Shown here: positions 20,101 through 27,025 of the stretch, in pieces
Layout of the letters: the number at the start of each line of letters is the position of its first letter
How positions within the stretch are numbered: position 1 is the first letter of the stretch
Origin: JBCBRR01 sp039029235
Lineage (GTDB): Bacteria > Bacteroidota > Bacteroidia > Cytophagales > Amoebophilaceae
Reading direction: 5' to 3'
Assembly: GCA_039029235.1 (NCBI GenBank)
Contig: JBCCGO010000002.1
Coordinates: 1-49,060 of the forward strand
DNA length: 49,060 nucleotides
Position numbers and translations under genes: made by a program
Notes under the pieces: model-generated
What the model saw: the letters and a program-made list of their open reading frames with translations, nothing else
What the model was told of the DNA's origin: nothing
Database searches by the model: none

Positions 20101-21186
20101 ATCTTGCCTACAGAAGAATCCTGGTATAAGGCCACCCAGGCCAGTGTTTTGCGCTCAGCCCGCAACGGACAGGCCGTACTAGTCATCTGCAAATACATTC
20201 GCCAAGTCCAGTACCTCAAAGAGCAACTCCAGTCCCAGTATGCCCCAGACAAAATCTATACCTATACCGGCAAGCAGCACTTTGACAAGACCCGCGTATC
20301 GGCAGGCGAGATCATCCTTGCCACCAACATAGCCGGCCGTGGCACAGACCTTACTACCGACCCAGAGGTAGAGGCCAATGGAGGCCTGCACGTATGCATT
20401 ACCTTTTTACCAGCAAATAGCAGGGTAGAACTACAAAATGCAGGCAGAGCAGCCCGGCAAGGCCAGAAAGGCACAGCCCAGCTCATCCTCTTGCACCCAG
20501 ACAAGCGCATGGCCATAGAAGCGCTTCGCGCCCAGCGGGATCAGCAAGAAGCAGCAACCCTATCAAAAGCCAAAAGTGAGGTAGCCGACATGCTCCTCCA
20601 AGACTGGCTCTTTAAGAGATATTGCGAGCTAGAAGCGCAACTCCTCCCAACTGTCGAGGACTTAGACAAACTGAACCTGCTACAACATCTACGCAACCAC
20701 TGGGCAGCCTATTCCGAGTATGCCCTAGCCCCAGACAAAGTCCAAATCCACTATAGATCGTATATACAACACCAAGCACAGGCACAGCTAGCCCAAAGAA
20801 AAGAGGCAGCAACTAGAAAACGCAACGCCGCCTTAGAAGCAGAAACAGCGTCAGCACCAAAGGAAGGCAACTCCCCTTTATCAGCAGCAGCAGCGGCGAA
20901 AAGCGATGCTCCAACAACAACAGATCCAGCAGCAAACGATGCCTTCCTACTAGCGCAAATAGATGACCCAGCATTCCTACAAGAATTACAAGCTGCCTTA
21001 AAACAAGCCTTCCCAGAAGCAGCCTTTGTCGAGCAATACACAAATTACCTCCAGGAGCAATTTATCTACTACGTCAGTGTCCAGCAAAAGCTCCCTGCAG
21101 ATGTTCTCTCAGCTTTTCTTTATAACCAACCGCTAGACCTGGCTAGCACAACCCAAGCCAAAGAGTGGGCCAAGCAGTATGGCTAG
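17140..21186 (+). CDS. SecA-like helicase part of the giant toxin (piece 2)
   Basis: 1348 residues. The first ~550 are an all-helical, HEAT-like region of no named family. From ~575 comes a SecA-type DEAD motor: TGEDKSLIV at 582 (Walker A, Asp in place of Gly and Ser in place of Thr of SecA's GEGKT), VVIVDEVDSLLFDD with the DEVD Asp at 687, GVTGTLG near 939, TNIAGRGTDL near 1061, and QNAGRAARQG near 1099. The tail is Ala/Gln/Lys-rich. Housekeeping SecA is shorter and lacks the helical half, so this is not the translocase. SecA-like domains inside very large toxins are known from other arthropod and amoeba symbionts, where their role is unclear. The frame is open upstream past the ATG at 17140 into the 80-bp repeat; the downstream neighbour is in the same frame behind one TAG. 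Confidence 0.85.
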   Translation: MISAYRLEVDQIATGILNSYVIGKQLDPSHQLTPEQVTLLQLPHIVLPFLTSLQEQTSDSLASESSWPEHQILQEAPVTEFYSGTSSSSQLPRESWETLEDLLQNYPATLSTEARATFSNTIVPLLQKKWATISPELQKTIIYYFAHGGVLYPQVLQNCLVSEWVSQSILQDLSQEALSTNNPSLRYRFLSAMLPLQQSQPGPVFTQFLLALQKKQQQYSLDLSTLCQVLEYLPLHTEQACALVKQPDDTWISQIKATWLQPRLAHLSETWDGDKCQILQEYLTSMSWSASLTADFLDALQTEQDYPATERFLRFLSQHFLEEGTLMEILLRGPPQDGSSPCQSQRWHREAACSILVKTLKQLFPTHAIVLQTHTTTLLQQHLSTYDALKKLLLQLLKATTNATQRTAQGQQLATVLALLVDYQAASDLVERALATLAECPVNKWVQTVHQILVKATFQDSHELTPSEITSSIAQSAPQANFAGDAARLLASYHALVGTYQGPSSILSHKAPISSWEQAKVTQWAQQVKAGKKKVSQSEMLAVIQRAIELQHDFRPRDTQLLSVLTLLNPAQNTSRISQINTGEDKSLIVAMIAAIHSLQGQQVDVLTTSSELALPEVRKQQPFFSMLSLTVGQNSLPGKSDADKQAIYQKDIVYGTAEDFQADILRTEFFRKAIRGKRGFGVVIVDEVDSLLFDDRSHSTRLSSPMPGMDLELETVLATIWHQVHFIASRFRTLNGPTYFVLPGDPAPDVAENKILVEDKVSFIKAQTQAYLNSLLRELTLEEREQLKDYEERTIRIEELASSMSKASDEQRPELEAQLKLAVEALETAPWKQAKEYLAVPQHLQEFARSQIPHWIDSAILALFHYKKDQHYDIKNGKIVPIDYENTGVLQHNTVWDNGLAQFLQIKEGLAIQPEQVSNNFISKIGYFKRYGDRLYGVTGTLGNQATREFLSAVYKTDMVVVPPYKERQIAGNDHSAYRCKELLARILPTEESWYKATQASVLRSARNGQAVLVICKYIRQVQYLKEQLQSQYAPDKIYTYTGKQHFDKTRVSAGEIILATNIAGRGTDLTTDPEVEANGGLHVCITFLPANSRVELQNAGRAARQGQKGTAQLILLHPDKRMAIEALRAQRDQQEAATLSKAKSEVADMLLQDWLFKRYCELEAQLLPTVEDLDKLNLLQHLRNHWAAYSEYALAPDKVQIHYRSYIQHQAQAQLAQRKEAATRKRNAALEAETASAPKEGNSPLSAAAAAKSDAPTTTDPAANDAFLLAQIDDPAFLQELQAALKQAFPEAAFVEQYTNYLQEQFIYYVSVQQKLPADVLSAFLYNQPLDLASTTQAKEWAKQYG

Positions 21187-21351
21187 ACCGAGCACGAAAG
21201 AAGAGGCCTGCAAGAAACCTGGGGCCTGTGGCATCAACGACATAGCCATACCCACCACACAAAAACAGACCTCCAGGAGGCTTTTGATAGCTTTGCCACT
21301 GAGATACGGCAGGCAGCAGCCCAGGATGACCTGATCCAGAATCCCTATCAC

Positions 21352-24144
21352 TTGATAGGCAAAGGTAATGACAAGCTAGCCCAAGGCTACACATCCATTG
21401 CCATCCAGGCCTATAAAAAAGCCATTAAAAAAGACCCAAACAACCTCAATGCCCACCACCTACTAGCCAGGGCCTTGCTGACAAAAAATAACAAAAACAA
21501 CCTCCAGGAGGCACAAGAAGTACTGGAAAAGGCTACGTACCTGATCCAGCACCACGTACAGCCTGTCCTACTCTCCTTAGACGCCCTGATCGGACAAACA
21601 GGCAAAAAGCCCCGCATCTCTGAGCATGTCCAGTACAAGCTCGATACCCTTTTTCAACAGCAAAACTACATTCAGGTTGTACTAAAGGCCCTAGAGATAG
21701 CCCAAGAACAAAAATGGTCAGTAAAGATTACAGCCACCCCCACCCTCGAAGAAGTCTGTAAAGACGCAGAAGGCGACCGTACCCAAGCCATTGCCGAAGC
21801 CAAACTCAATGGACTCCACCGCTTCTTTATCATCGAAGCAAGACAGCCAGTCCCCTACCGATCTATTACAGCCGTGGCATGCATCGGACTGGTCCAGATC
21901 TCCGTAGGCTGCTATTTGGCCTCTTACTCCTTTGGCGCAGCTGCCCCAATCTCACAAAAACTCATCTTCGAAGGCGTTACAGACCTGATAAACGCAGGGA
22001 GCTCCAGCTTCAGTGGCGACTTGAGTTGGGACGCCTGGGGCAAGGGGAAAGCCATTAGCTACGCTGTATCGCTGGGATCAGCAGGTGTGGGTTATGGTAT
22101 AGCACAAATTAAGGAAGCCCAGGTAGTTGCCCAAACAGCTGCCAAAACCTTAGAGGGCGTTAAGACAGCTGTTCAAAACCCAGGACGCTGGAACACTGTA
22201 ATAGGCCGCCAAGGCCTACAAGTTGCCGCAAAAAGAGTAGGAATAGAACTAGGCAAAGGCATCGCCAAAGAATGCGCCAATGTCCTGATTGACTATGGGA
22301 TAGATACTACCCTCGTCCCAGCCATCGAGCAGAAGGTACTCAAACAAGTAACAAAACAGATCACCGAAGCTTTAGAAAAGAACGATTTGGTCATAGAACT
22401 CCTGGCCCAGGATGTTAAAAACCAGAACAATGATTGGCAAGACCGATTGATACAAGAAGGCTTGACATTGCTAGAGCCAAAGAAAAACAACGAGTGGCGC
22501 GAGATCTCCCAAGCCATAGCCGAAGGCATAGCCTCGAATCAAGTCCAAAGCATAGCCCTCATCTTGAAAGGCACAAAAATGGCCTTTGCCTCACAAAAGA
22601 TCTGCACCATGACCGATAACTTCTTGAAAAAGTTTGACCAGCAGATAATCACCTCATACGCAGCCCATCGCCAAAAACTCCAGCAGAAAACCCTAACAAC
22701 AGCTGACCAACAAGATCAGACAGCCCAGCAACAAGTAGCCAGCGCCCTGCCTATAGACGAAGACCAGATCGAAGTACACCCGGTGCACATGGACCAAGAC
22801 TACAAGAGCGACCTGCTGCGTGTATATTACGATACAACCTCCTCTAGCATTAGCCAGCTCGCTCGCGCCTTGAGCAACCGTATTGCCAGCCAAATGACCC
22901 AGAAAATACAAGGCAGCAGCATCTGGCCTATAACCCATATGGCAGTAAATATGGGCATCGATCATCTGCTCAAAGACGTAGAGCGTTGTGTACAAACCCA
23001 GGAGAAAAAGTACCAAGCCGAAGGAGACGTACACTTGATTAGCGACCTAGTGGCCTCTGAAGAAAATTCACAACAAGACCAGCCAGCAACCGATTCCCCA
23101 CAAGATAAAGAAGGAAGCATAGCTGAGGCAGGACCCGCTGCTAAAATCATCAACAGACGTATCGAAATCTATAACGAGCACGATCAGCTCATTGAAGTCA
23201 GGGGTCGGAACTTACCAGGTAACCCTATCAAAATACGACACAAGCCCTCAGAAGACGGCAAGTCAGGCCACTGGGAACCTTATGGCACAAAAGCAAAAGT
23301 AACTTACAGCGGAAAAAACAACTGCTTCTACGATGCCATAGCCTGCCAGGTTCCTGGCATGAACGGTGCCGAGCTTAGAGTACAAACTGAAAACCGCATT
23401 GCCAACTCTAAGTATGCCACAGACTTACAGAACGCCGTCAGCAAGCTCGAAATTATGAATCTAGGTGCCCTGAGGAGGGGGGTATGTGACGGCGAATGCA
23501 TGGATCCCAGAGAGGAGCTAGAGATATCCTATAAATACTTTAACGAATGTGTAAAGCGTGGGGACGCTGAAGCTGCCGAAAAGGCCTTCGAAGAAATAAT
23601 AGAACTAAAGGCAGCCATAGAACAGGGAGATAAGATCCTCAAGGAGATCGTCAATTGGATTCCTGTACTCGGTTCGCTTTGCGAAGCTGTGCAGCAATAC
23701 CAAAAGGACAATACAGGCCAAGCTGCCTTTCATGCTGCTATGGCAGCGGGAGAGGCCGTTGGGGTAGGCTTGATTGTTAAGGGAACGAAGGGGGCTAAGC
23801 TGGCTTGGAAAGGGGGTAAGGTTGCTGCTGCTAGGAAAGGGAAAGCTGTTGTGAAAGCGATGGATGGGTCTGGGAAGGTAGCCAAGGTGAATAGCCATGA
23901 TAGATTCCATTGTGAGGGCGAAGGAACTGGAGGAGGTAATAAAAAAACGCCTCCGGGAGATTTAAGAAAACTTAAGAATGGTCAAGGGTGGAAGGATAAG
24001 AAAGGCAATATTTGGAAAAAAGATAAAATGCACCAAGACCATTGGGATGTGACTGATCCCAAGACAGGAAAGAAAATTAAAGAAGTTGATTTTAATGGCA
24101 ATCAGATTTGGCCCGATGGGCCTAAGAACAAAGGCAAAAAGTAA
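21352..24144 (+). CDS. C-terminal toxin part of the giant toxin (piece 3): TPR, arm, RNase-like tip
   Basis: 930 residues counted from TTG 21352; the same frame is open back to the TAG at 21184, reading TEHERRGLQETW and onward. A TPR lies at residues ~1-50 (AIQAYKKAIKKDPNN). A hydrophobic segment ~180-260 (ACIGLVQISVGCYLASYSFG, AISYAVSLGSAGVGYGIA) could be membrane-active. GKNNCFYDAIACQ near 653 resembles the Cys box of OTU proteases. The pre-toxin arm runs ~767-825 (NWIPVLGSLCEAV, GQAAFHAAMAAGEAVGVGLI). The tip ~860-930 (KKGNIWKKDKMHQDHWD, DPKTGKK, GNQIWPDG) recalls colicin E3 and Ntox21-type 16S rRNA nucleases, with D, H and acidic residues in similar order. The tip call is tentative; no activity is shown. 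Confidence 0.75.
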   Translation: MIGKGNDKLAQGYTSIAIQAYKKAIKKDPNNLNAHHLLARALLTKNNKNNLQEAQEVLEKATYLIQHHVQPVLLSLDALIGQTGKKPRISEHVQYKLDTLFQQQNYIQVVLKALEIAQEQKWSVKITATPTLEEVCKDAEGDRTQAIAEAKLNGLHRFFIIEARQPVPYRSITAVACIGLVQISVGCYLASYSFGAAAPISQKLIFEGVTDLINAGSSSFSGDLSWDAWGKGKAISYAVSLGSAGVGYGIAQIKEAQVVAQTAAKTLEGVKTAVQNPGRWNTVIGRQGLQVAAKRVGIELGKGIAKECANVLIDYGIDTTLVPAIEQKVLKQVTKQITEALEKNDLVIELLAQDVKNQNNDWQDRLIQEGLTLLEPKKNNEWREISQAIAEGIASNQVQSIALILKGTKMAFASQKICTMTDNFLKKFDQQIITSYAAHRQKLQQKTLTTADQQDQTAQQQVASALPIDEDQIEVHPVHMDQDYKSDLLRVYYDTTSSSISQLARALSNRIASQMTQKIQGSSIWPITHMAVNMGIDHLLKDVERCVQTQEKKYQAEGDVHLISDLVASEENSQQDQPATDSPQDKEGSIAEAGPAAKIINRRIEIYNEHDQLIEVRGRNLPGNPIKIRHKPSEDGKSGHWEPYGTKAKVTYSGKNNCFYDAIACQVPGMNGAELRVQTENRIANSKYATDLQNAVSKLEIMNLGALRRGVCDGECMDPREELEISYKYFNECVKRGDAEAAEKAFEEIIELKAAIEQGDKILKEIVNWIPVLGSLCEAVQQYQKDNTGQAAFHAAMAAGEAVGVGLIVKGTKGAKLAWKGGKVAAARKGKAVVKAMDGSGKVAKVNSHDRFHCEGEGTGGGNKKTPPGDLRKLKNGQGWKDKKGNIWKKDKMHQDHWDVTDPKTGKKIKEVDFNGNQIWPDGPKNKGKK
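23713..23854 (+). repeat. Pre-toxin arm copy A (in the giant toxin)
   Basis: Starts ACAGGCCAAGCTGCCTTTCA and runs through the AAGGGGGCTAAGCTGGCTTGG segment. It is nearly identical at the DNA level to 24911-25052 and, over shorter spans, to 26618-26718 and 28515-28622. Marks the point where alternative toxin tips could recombine in. Confidence 0.9.
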
Positions 24145-24149
24145 AGAAC

Positions 24150-24323
24150 ATGAAAGCTAAGCACCCTTATTTAGAGTATGAAGAATCAAGTTTGTGGCGT
24201 GCTGTTCAGCATGCACTGAATGAGCTAATAGAGAATCAGGACTTAGTATTGCAAACAAGAGAGGAATATGTCATAGGCTACATATGCCAGATCGTTGAGC
24301 AGCGGGCGGGAGAGAGAATATAG
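24150..24323 (+). CDS. Probable immunity protein for the giant toxin tip
   Basis: 57 residues, starting five bases after the toxin stop (MKAKHPYLEYEESSLWRAV, ending QIVEQRAGERI). It is acidic and helical. Small proteins with the same HPYLEYE..LW and TREEYVIGYIC pattern accompany bacterial toxin tips, which fits a cognate immunity protein that binds and blocks the RNase-like domain. Position directly behind the tip supports the role. The exact family name is not certain. Confidence 0.75.
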   Translation: MKAKHPYLEYEESSLWRAVQHALNELIENQDLVLQTREEYVIGYICQIVEQRAGERI

Positions 24324-24394
24324 TTCGTTCTTTAACTAACCCCAATCTGGCTTTTAGGTTTGTTCTATCCAAACATAGGTACTATTGTTATTGG

Positions 24395-24442
24395 GTTGTG
24401 AACCTGGGGAAAAGTCTTCAGCATTTCCCCAAGTTCACAACA
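24395..24442. repeat. 18-bp inverted repeat at a cassette boundary
   Basis: GTTGTGAACCTGGGGAAA (24395-24412) and TTTCCCCAAGTTCACAAC (24425-24442) pair at 17 of 18 positions around a 12-base loop. It lies between the first immunity gene and the first displaced cassette. No T-run follows, so it is a weak terminator candidate; a recombination punctuation site is possible. Confidence 0.65.
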
Positions 24443-24449
24443 TGTAAAA

Positions 24450-24490
24450 ATGCAATTCCAGGTGTCCATCATTTATATCCTAAACAATAA
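24450..24490 (+). pseudogene. Truncated toxin tail (AIPGVHHLYPKQ)
   Basis: The last codons AIPGVHHLYPKQ end at TAA 24488-24490, overlapping the next ATG. The same tail at 28034-28071 has a longer preceding toxin-like stretch. The HH-containing end suggests a nuclease-type tip, and its position directly before an immunity-like gene fits a toxin whose body was deleted. Confidence 0.6.
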
Positions 24491-24726
24491 TGAAATATAG
24501 AAGAAGATTTAAGGCACAGCATGGAAATTTTAGCTTCTTAATGCAAGAAGATCGTCCTGAGGTAGGCGTTTACATGTATGTATCCAAATCAGAAGAATAC
24601 AAACCAGGAAAATACTTTCGAGATGATTTACAAGACAGTATTGATATATGTAAAGAAGTGGCTTATGAAGACTATGGGGTTCCTCTAGATGCTTGGGAAG
24701 AAATAGAACCTCTTATCATACCATAA
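24490..24726 (+). CDS. Orphan immunity-like protein
   Basis: 78 residues with an acidic, β-rich pattern (DRPEVGVYMYVSKS, DDLQDSIDICKEVAYEDYGV, PLDAWEEIEP). It has a close paralog at 28077-28313 (same PEVGVYMY and YGVPLDAWE motifs). Both follow the same truncated toxin tail, so this is read as the immunity gene of a lost tip, kept as an orphan. Its start overlaps the tail stop (TAATG). Confidence 0.65.
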   Translation: MKYRRRFKAQHGNFSFLMQEDRPEVGVYMYVSKSEEYKPGKYFRDDLQDSIDICKEVAYEDYGVPLDAWEEIEPLIIP

Positions 24727-24760
24727 ATGAGGCTTTGTAGCAGAGAATAGTCATGGAGAG

Positions 24761-25378
24761 GTGGAGCCTAGGGTATTGGAGCGTTTTGATCCAAAGTACA
24801 TTGATGCTTTAGCAAGAGGAGATCTAGCAGAGGCAGAGCGCATTAAACAAGGTTGGGTACCCATACTTGGCTCTGGTGTAGCAGCTTACGAAGCCTTAGA
24901 AGAGGACAAGACAGGCCAAGCTGCCTTTCATGCTGCTATGGCAGCGGGAGAGGCCGTTGGGATAGGGTTGATTGCTAAGGGAGCGAAGGGGGCTAAGCTG
25001 GCTTGGAAAGGGGGTAAGGTTGCTACTGCTAGGAAAGGGAAAGCTGTTGTGAGCGTGGTACAGGGAGAGCAGGCTGCTGGTAAGGTGGTGGGTGGGGTTG
25101 CTAAGGAGGGTGCAATTCGTACATTAAGTGATCCCAGTACGCTACGCGGGGCAAAGATGTCGGAGGTTAGTAAGCTTATACCTAAAGGCTGGAAAAAGAT
25201 GCCCCTTAAAAAGGGGAGGGGAGTACGTTATGTTAATCCCGAAAAACCTGGAGCATCAATCTTAATAGAACGTGGGTGGGAAAATACAACAGACCTAGCA
25301 CACTCTGGGCCATACGTTAGGATAGCACGTGATGGCAAGATTACTCGTATCCCTTTATCTGGTAACCCTGCGCTATGA
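24761..25378 (+). CDS. Displaced toxin cassette 1: arm plus unidentified tip
   Basis: 205 residues counted from GTG 24761. The same frame is open back to 24731 and still resembles cassette 2 (AENSHGEVEPRVLERF), so the listed start is probably not a true start and the cassette may be silent. Residues ~30-95 are the shared pre-toxin arm (GWVPILGSGVAAYEALEED, AAFHAAMAAGEAVGIGLIAK). The tip is Lys-rich (LIPKGWKKMPLKKGRGVRY, GPYVRIARDGKITRIPL) and resembles small β-rich nuclease-like toxin tips that end in RIPLxGNPxL, family not named. Its stop overlaps the next gene's start (ATGA). Confidence 0.7.
   Translation: MEPRVLERFDPKYIDALARGDLAEAERIKQGWVPILGSGVAAYEALEEDKTGQAAFHAAMAAGEAVGIGLIAKGAKGAKLAWKGGKVATARKGKAVVSVVQGEQAAGKVVGGVAKEGAIRTLSDPSTLRGAKMSEVSKLIPKGWKKMPLKKGRGVRYVNPEKPGASILIERGWENTTDLAHSGPYVRIARDGKITRIPLSGNPAL
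24911..25052 (+). repeat. Pre-toxin arm copy B
   Basis: DNA nearly identical to 23713-23854 over 142 bases. Upstream, 24766-24910 also matches 28352-28510 apart from a short insertion in the latter. Confidence 0.9.
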
Positions 25379-25746
25379 TACAGTATGATGTAAATATCGA
25401 AAAATTACTACTGGCAAGTATTGAAGACTATTGCGGCCTTTGGGAAATGGTATGGGAAATTAACACCCTATACCCTCATCTTTCTTCAAAAGCAAGTCAG
25501 CGCGTTGCTTATCGATGTATACTATACTTGATATCGAAAGACTTCGTGAAACTATTTTACTGTCAAGAGCCGTATGGCAAAATGATAGAAATAGCAAGTG
25601 GAGATAGTCAAGTTGATTTGTTACAGGATCTAAAGATTTGGGAACCTCCACTACCTGAGGCTTGCTCGGTAAGAGTTTCTGCTACAAAAGCTGGTGAAAA
25701 GTATTATAATGATATGATAGTTTTGAAGAAGTATCAGTCCAACTGA
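25375..25746 (+). CDS. Probable immunity protein for cassette 1
   Basis: 123 residues, start overlapping the cassette 1 stop by four bases. It is mixed helical with a winged-helix-like look (LLASIEDYCGLWEMVWEIN, CILYLISKDFVKLFYC, SATKAGEKYYNDM). Position and size fit a cognate immunity protein. A hairpin covers its stop codon. No family is named with confidence. Confidence 0.65.
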   Translation: MIQYDVNIEKLLLASIEDYCGLWEMVWEINTLYPHLSSKASQRVAYRCILYLISKDFVKLFYCQEPYGKMIEIASGDSQVDLLQDLKIWEPPLPEACSVRVSATKAGEKYYNDMIVLKKYQSN

Positions 25747-25769
25747 CACGGAACTTCGTTTCGTGTCAG
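25743..25769 (+). terminator. 12-bp hairpin at the end of the cassette 1 immunity gene
   Basis: CTGACACGGAAC, loop TTC, GTTTCGTGTCAG: a 12-bp stem with one G-U pair that includes the TGA stop. No clear U-tract follows, so termination is likely but not proven. Confidence 0.55.
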
Positions 25770-25903
25770 CATATGCTGCTCTCCCCGCTAGCGCGAAAGT
25801 TACTTCCGTGCGCTACCAGCCTTAAGCAGCCTTACTTGCCAGGATACTTGTCTAGCTGGCATGGAAGAGAAACTGAGCTGCCCCCATTTACTGCTCTAGT
25901 TTT

Positions 25904-25996
25904 ATGGAGAAGTTCATTAAATCGAAAGCCGTAATGTTGAATGTTCCTAGAACTAGGAAAGGATTAGGAAAAAGAGCCTTTATACCATTCAAGTAG
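25904..25996 (+). pseudogene. Possible truncated toxin tail before the DUF1871-like gene
   Basis: A 30-codon basic reading (MEKFIKSKAVMLNV, RKGLGKRAFIPFK) ends four bases before an immunity-like gene. Its basic end and position match the pattern of tail remnants elsewhere in the array. Weak evidence: no second copy is present. Confidence 0.35.
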
Positions 25997-26000
25997 TCGA

Positions 26001-26255
26001 ATGAATAGAGAATTTGAAAAGGTAAATAATGTTTTGGCAGAGTGGGATCCACTAGACGTTGGCAGAAATATTGCCCAGGAAGAATACAAAGCCTATGTTC
26101 CTTCCATATTAAGGGTCATTAAGGACAAACAAGAATTAAGGTACTGTTTAGAAGATATGTTGATTAACAGATTGGGCTTGGAATATGACCCCACTAATGC
26201 AAAAGATCTGCTAAGTTTACAAACTATCTGCGACCAGTTAGTGGATCAGGTATAA
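26001..26255 (+). CDS. Orphan immunity-like protein, DUF1871-like
   Basis: 84 residues with VNNVLAEWDPLDVG at the start and an acidic helical rest. The xxxxNEWDPL pattern near the N-terminus is typical of DUF1871, a family found beside polymorphic toxin tips. No intact toxin lies upstream, only a possible tail remnant, so it is read as an orphan immunity gene. Confidence 0.65.
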   Translation: MNREFEKVNNVLAEWDPLDVGRNIAQEEYKAYVPSILRVIKDKQELRYCLEDMLINRLGLEYDPTNAKDLLSLQTICDQLVDQV

Positions 26256-26359
26256 GTTCACCTATCTCCCCCTGTCTTTTCCTGAGTAAGCTAGACGCCA
26301 ATCAGCAGACAAATCTAGCGAAGTTCAGAGGGGAGCAAGCCAGCCGCACGTGGAACCGG

Positions 26360-27022
26360 GTGAGTGGGGCCAGCCACACCAGCCAGCCTATGGCTCACAT
26401 GGCCTGGAATGCGCGCCACCAAGAGGCCCTCGAGGGGAATAATAAATTTGTCGCCGAGCATGGGGAGGTGAGGCCGCAAATGCTTGAGCATTTAGATCTT
26501 CGCTACCAAAGGGCAGTAGCAGCAGGCAACCTAGCAGAGGCACAGCGTATTAAAGAAGGTTGGGTACCCATACTTGGCTCTGGTGTAGCAGCTTACGAAG
26601 CCTTAGAAGAGGACAAGACAGGCCAAGCTGCCTTTCATGCTGCTATGGCAGCGGGAGAGGCCGTTGGGGTAGGCTTGATTGCTAAGGGGGCGAAGGGGGC
26701 TAAGCTGGCTTGGAAAGCGAGGAAACTTGCTAATCCAGGAGCTAAGCTTTGGCCTACTGCTAGTAATGGAAGAACTGTTATAAATGGAGTTGAGTATACG
26801 ACACATGCACTTGAACGAATGCAGCCTGTTGGGACAATTATAAAAGGGGATAAATTATTTAGTCGAGGAATTCCACCTTCTGCGATTGAAAATGCTATAA
26901 AGTTCGGGAAGGTAAGTCCAGGTAAGACAGCCGCAGAAGTTGTGCGAACATTTGAAAATGTCAGGGTGGTAACGAATCCCCAGGGTACGCGTGTAATCAC
27001 AGTGATCAAATTAGGCAATTAG
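26360..27022 (+). CDS. Displaced toxin cassette 2: arm plus DUF4258-like tip
   Basis: 220 residues from GTG 26360; the frame is open further upstream (DANQQTNLAKFRGEQASR), so this is probably a truncated gene body without its own start. Residues ~50-120 contain the pre-toxin arm (GWVPILGSGVAAYEALEED). The tip, ~125-220, reads INGVEYTTHALERMQPVG, RGIPPSAIENAIKFG, NVRVVTNPQGTRVITVI. The THALERM...RGI...I..A pattern fits the DUF4258/BECR-like RNase fold used by contact-dependent toxins. The partner immunity gene starts three bases later. Confidence 0.75.
   Translation: MSGASHTSQPMAHMAWNARHQEALEGNNKFVAEHGEVRPQMLEHLDLRYQRAVAAGNLAEAQRIKEGWVPILGSGVAAYEALEEDKTGQAAFHAAMAAGEAVGVGLIAKGAKGAKLAWKARKLANPGAKLWPTASNGRTVINGVEYTTHALERMQPVGTIIKGDKLFSRGIPPSAIENAIKFGKVSPGKTAAEVVRTFENVRVVTNPQGTRVITVIKLGN
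26618..26718 (+). repeat. Pre-toxin arm copy C
   Basis: Shares near-identical DNA with the other arms up to the GCTTGGAAAG, then diverges into its own tip. It also shares the preceding GTTGGGTACCCATACTTGG segment with copies B and D. Confidence 0.9.
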
Positions 27023-27025
27023 TTT

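Larger units (their letters stand above)
14963..24144 (+). other. Ancestral giant SecA-like polymorphic toxin gene, now in three pieces
   Basis: The ORFs at 14963, 17140 and 21352 are one gene by frame. Removing one copy of the perfect 80-bp tandem repeat (16851-16930 or 16931-17010) joins CCC at 16928-16930 to AAA at 17011, which is in frame with 17140 (129 bases later). The stop TAG at 21184-21186 is in the same frame as the 21352 ORF (168 bases later) with no other stop between. The restored reading is 3034 codons including the last stop. Domain order: signal peptide, Cys-bearing β-like modules, charged Gln/Arg/Glu region, long helical region, SecA-like helicase, TPR, hydrophobic segment, OTU-like patch, pre-toxin arm, RNase-like tip. 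The immunity gene follows only the third piece, as expected if it belongs to a single toxin. Confidence 0.8.

Noticed and set aside
17140..21186. Housekeeping secA
   Set aside because: Altered Walker A, a long helical N-terminal half and linkage to a toxin end set it apart from the translocase motor.
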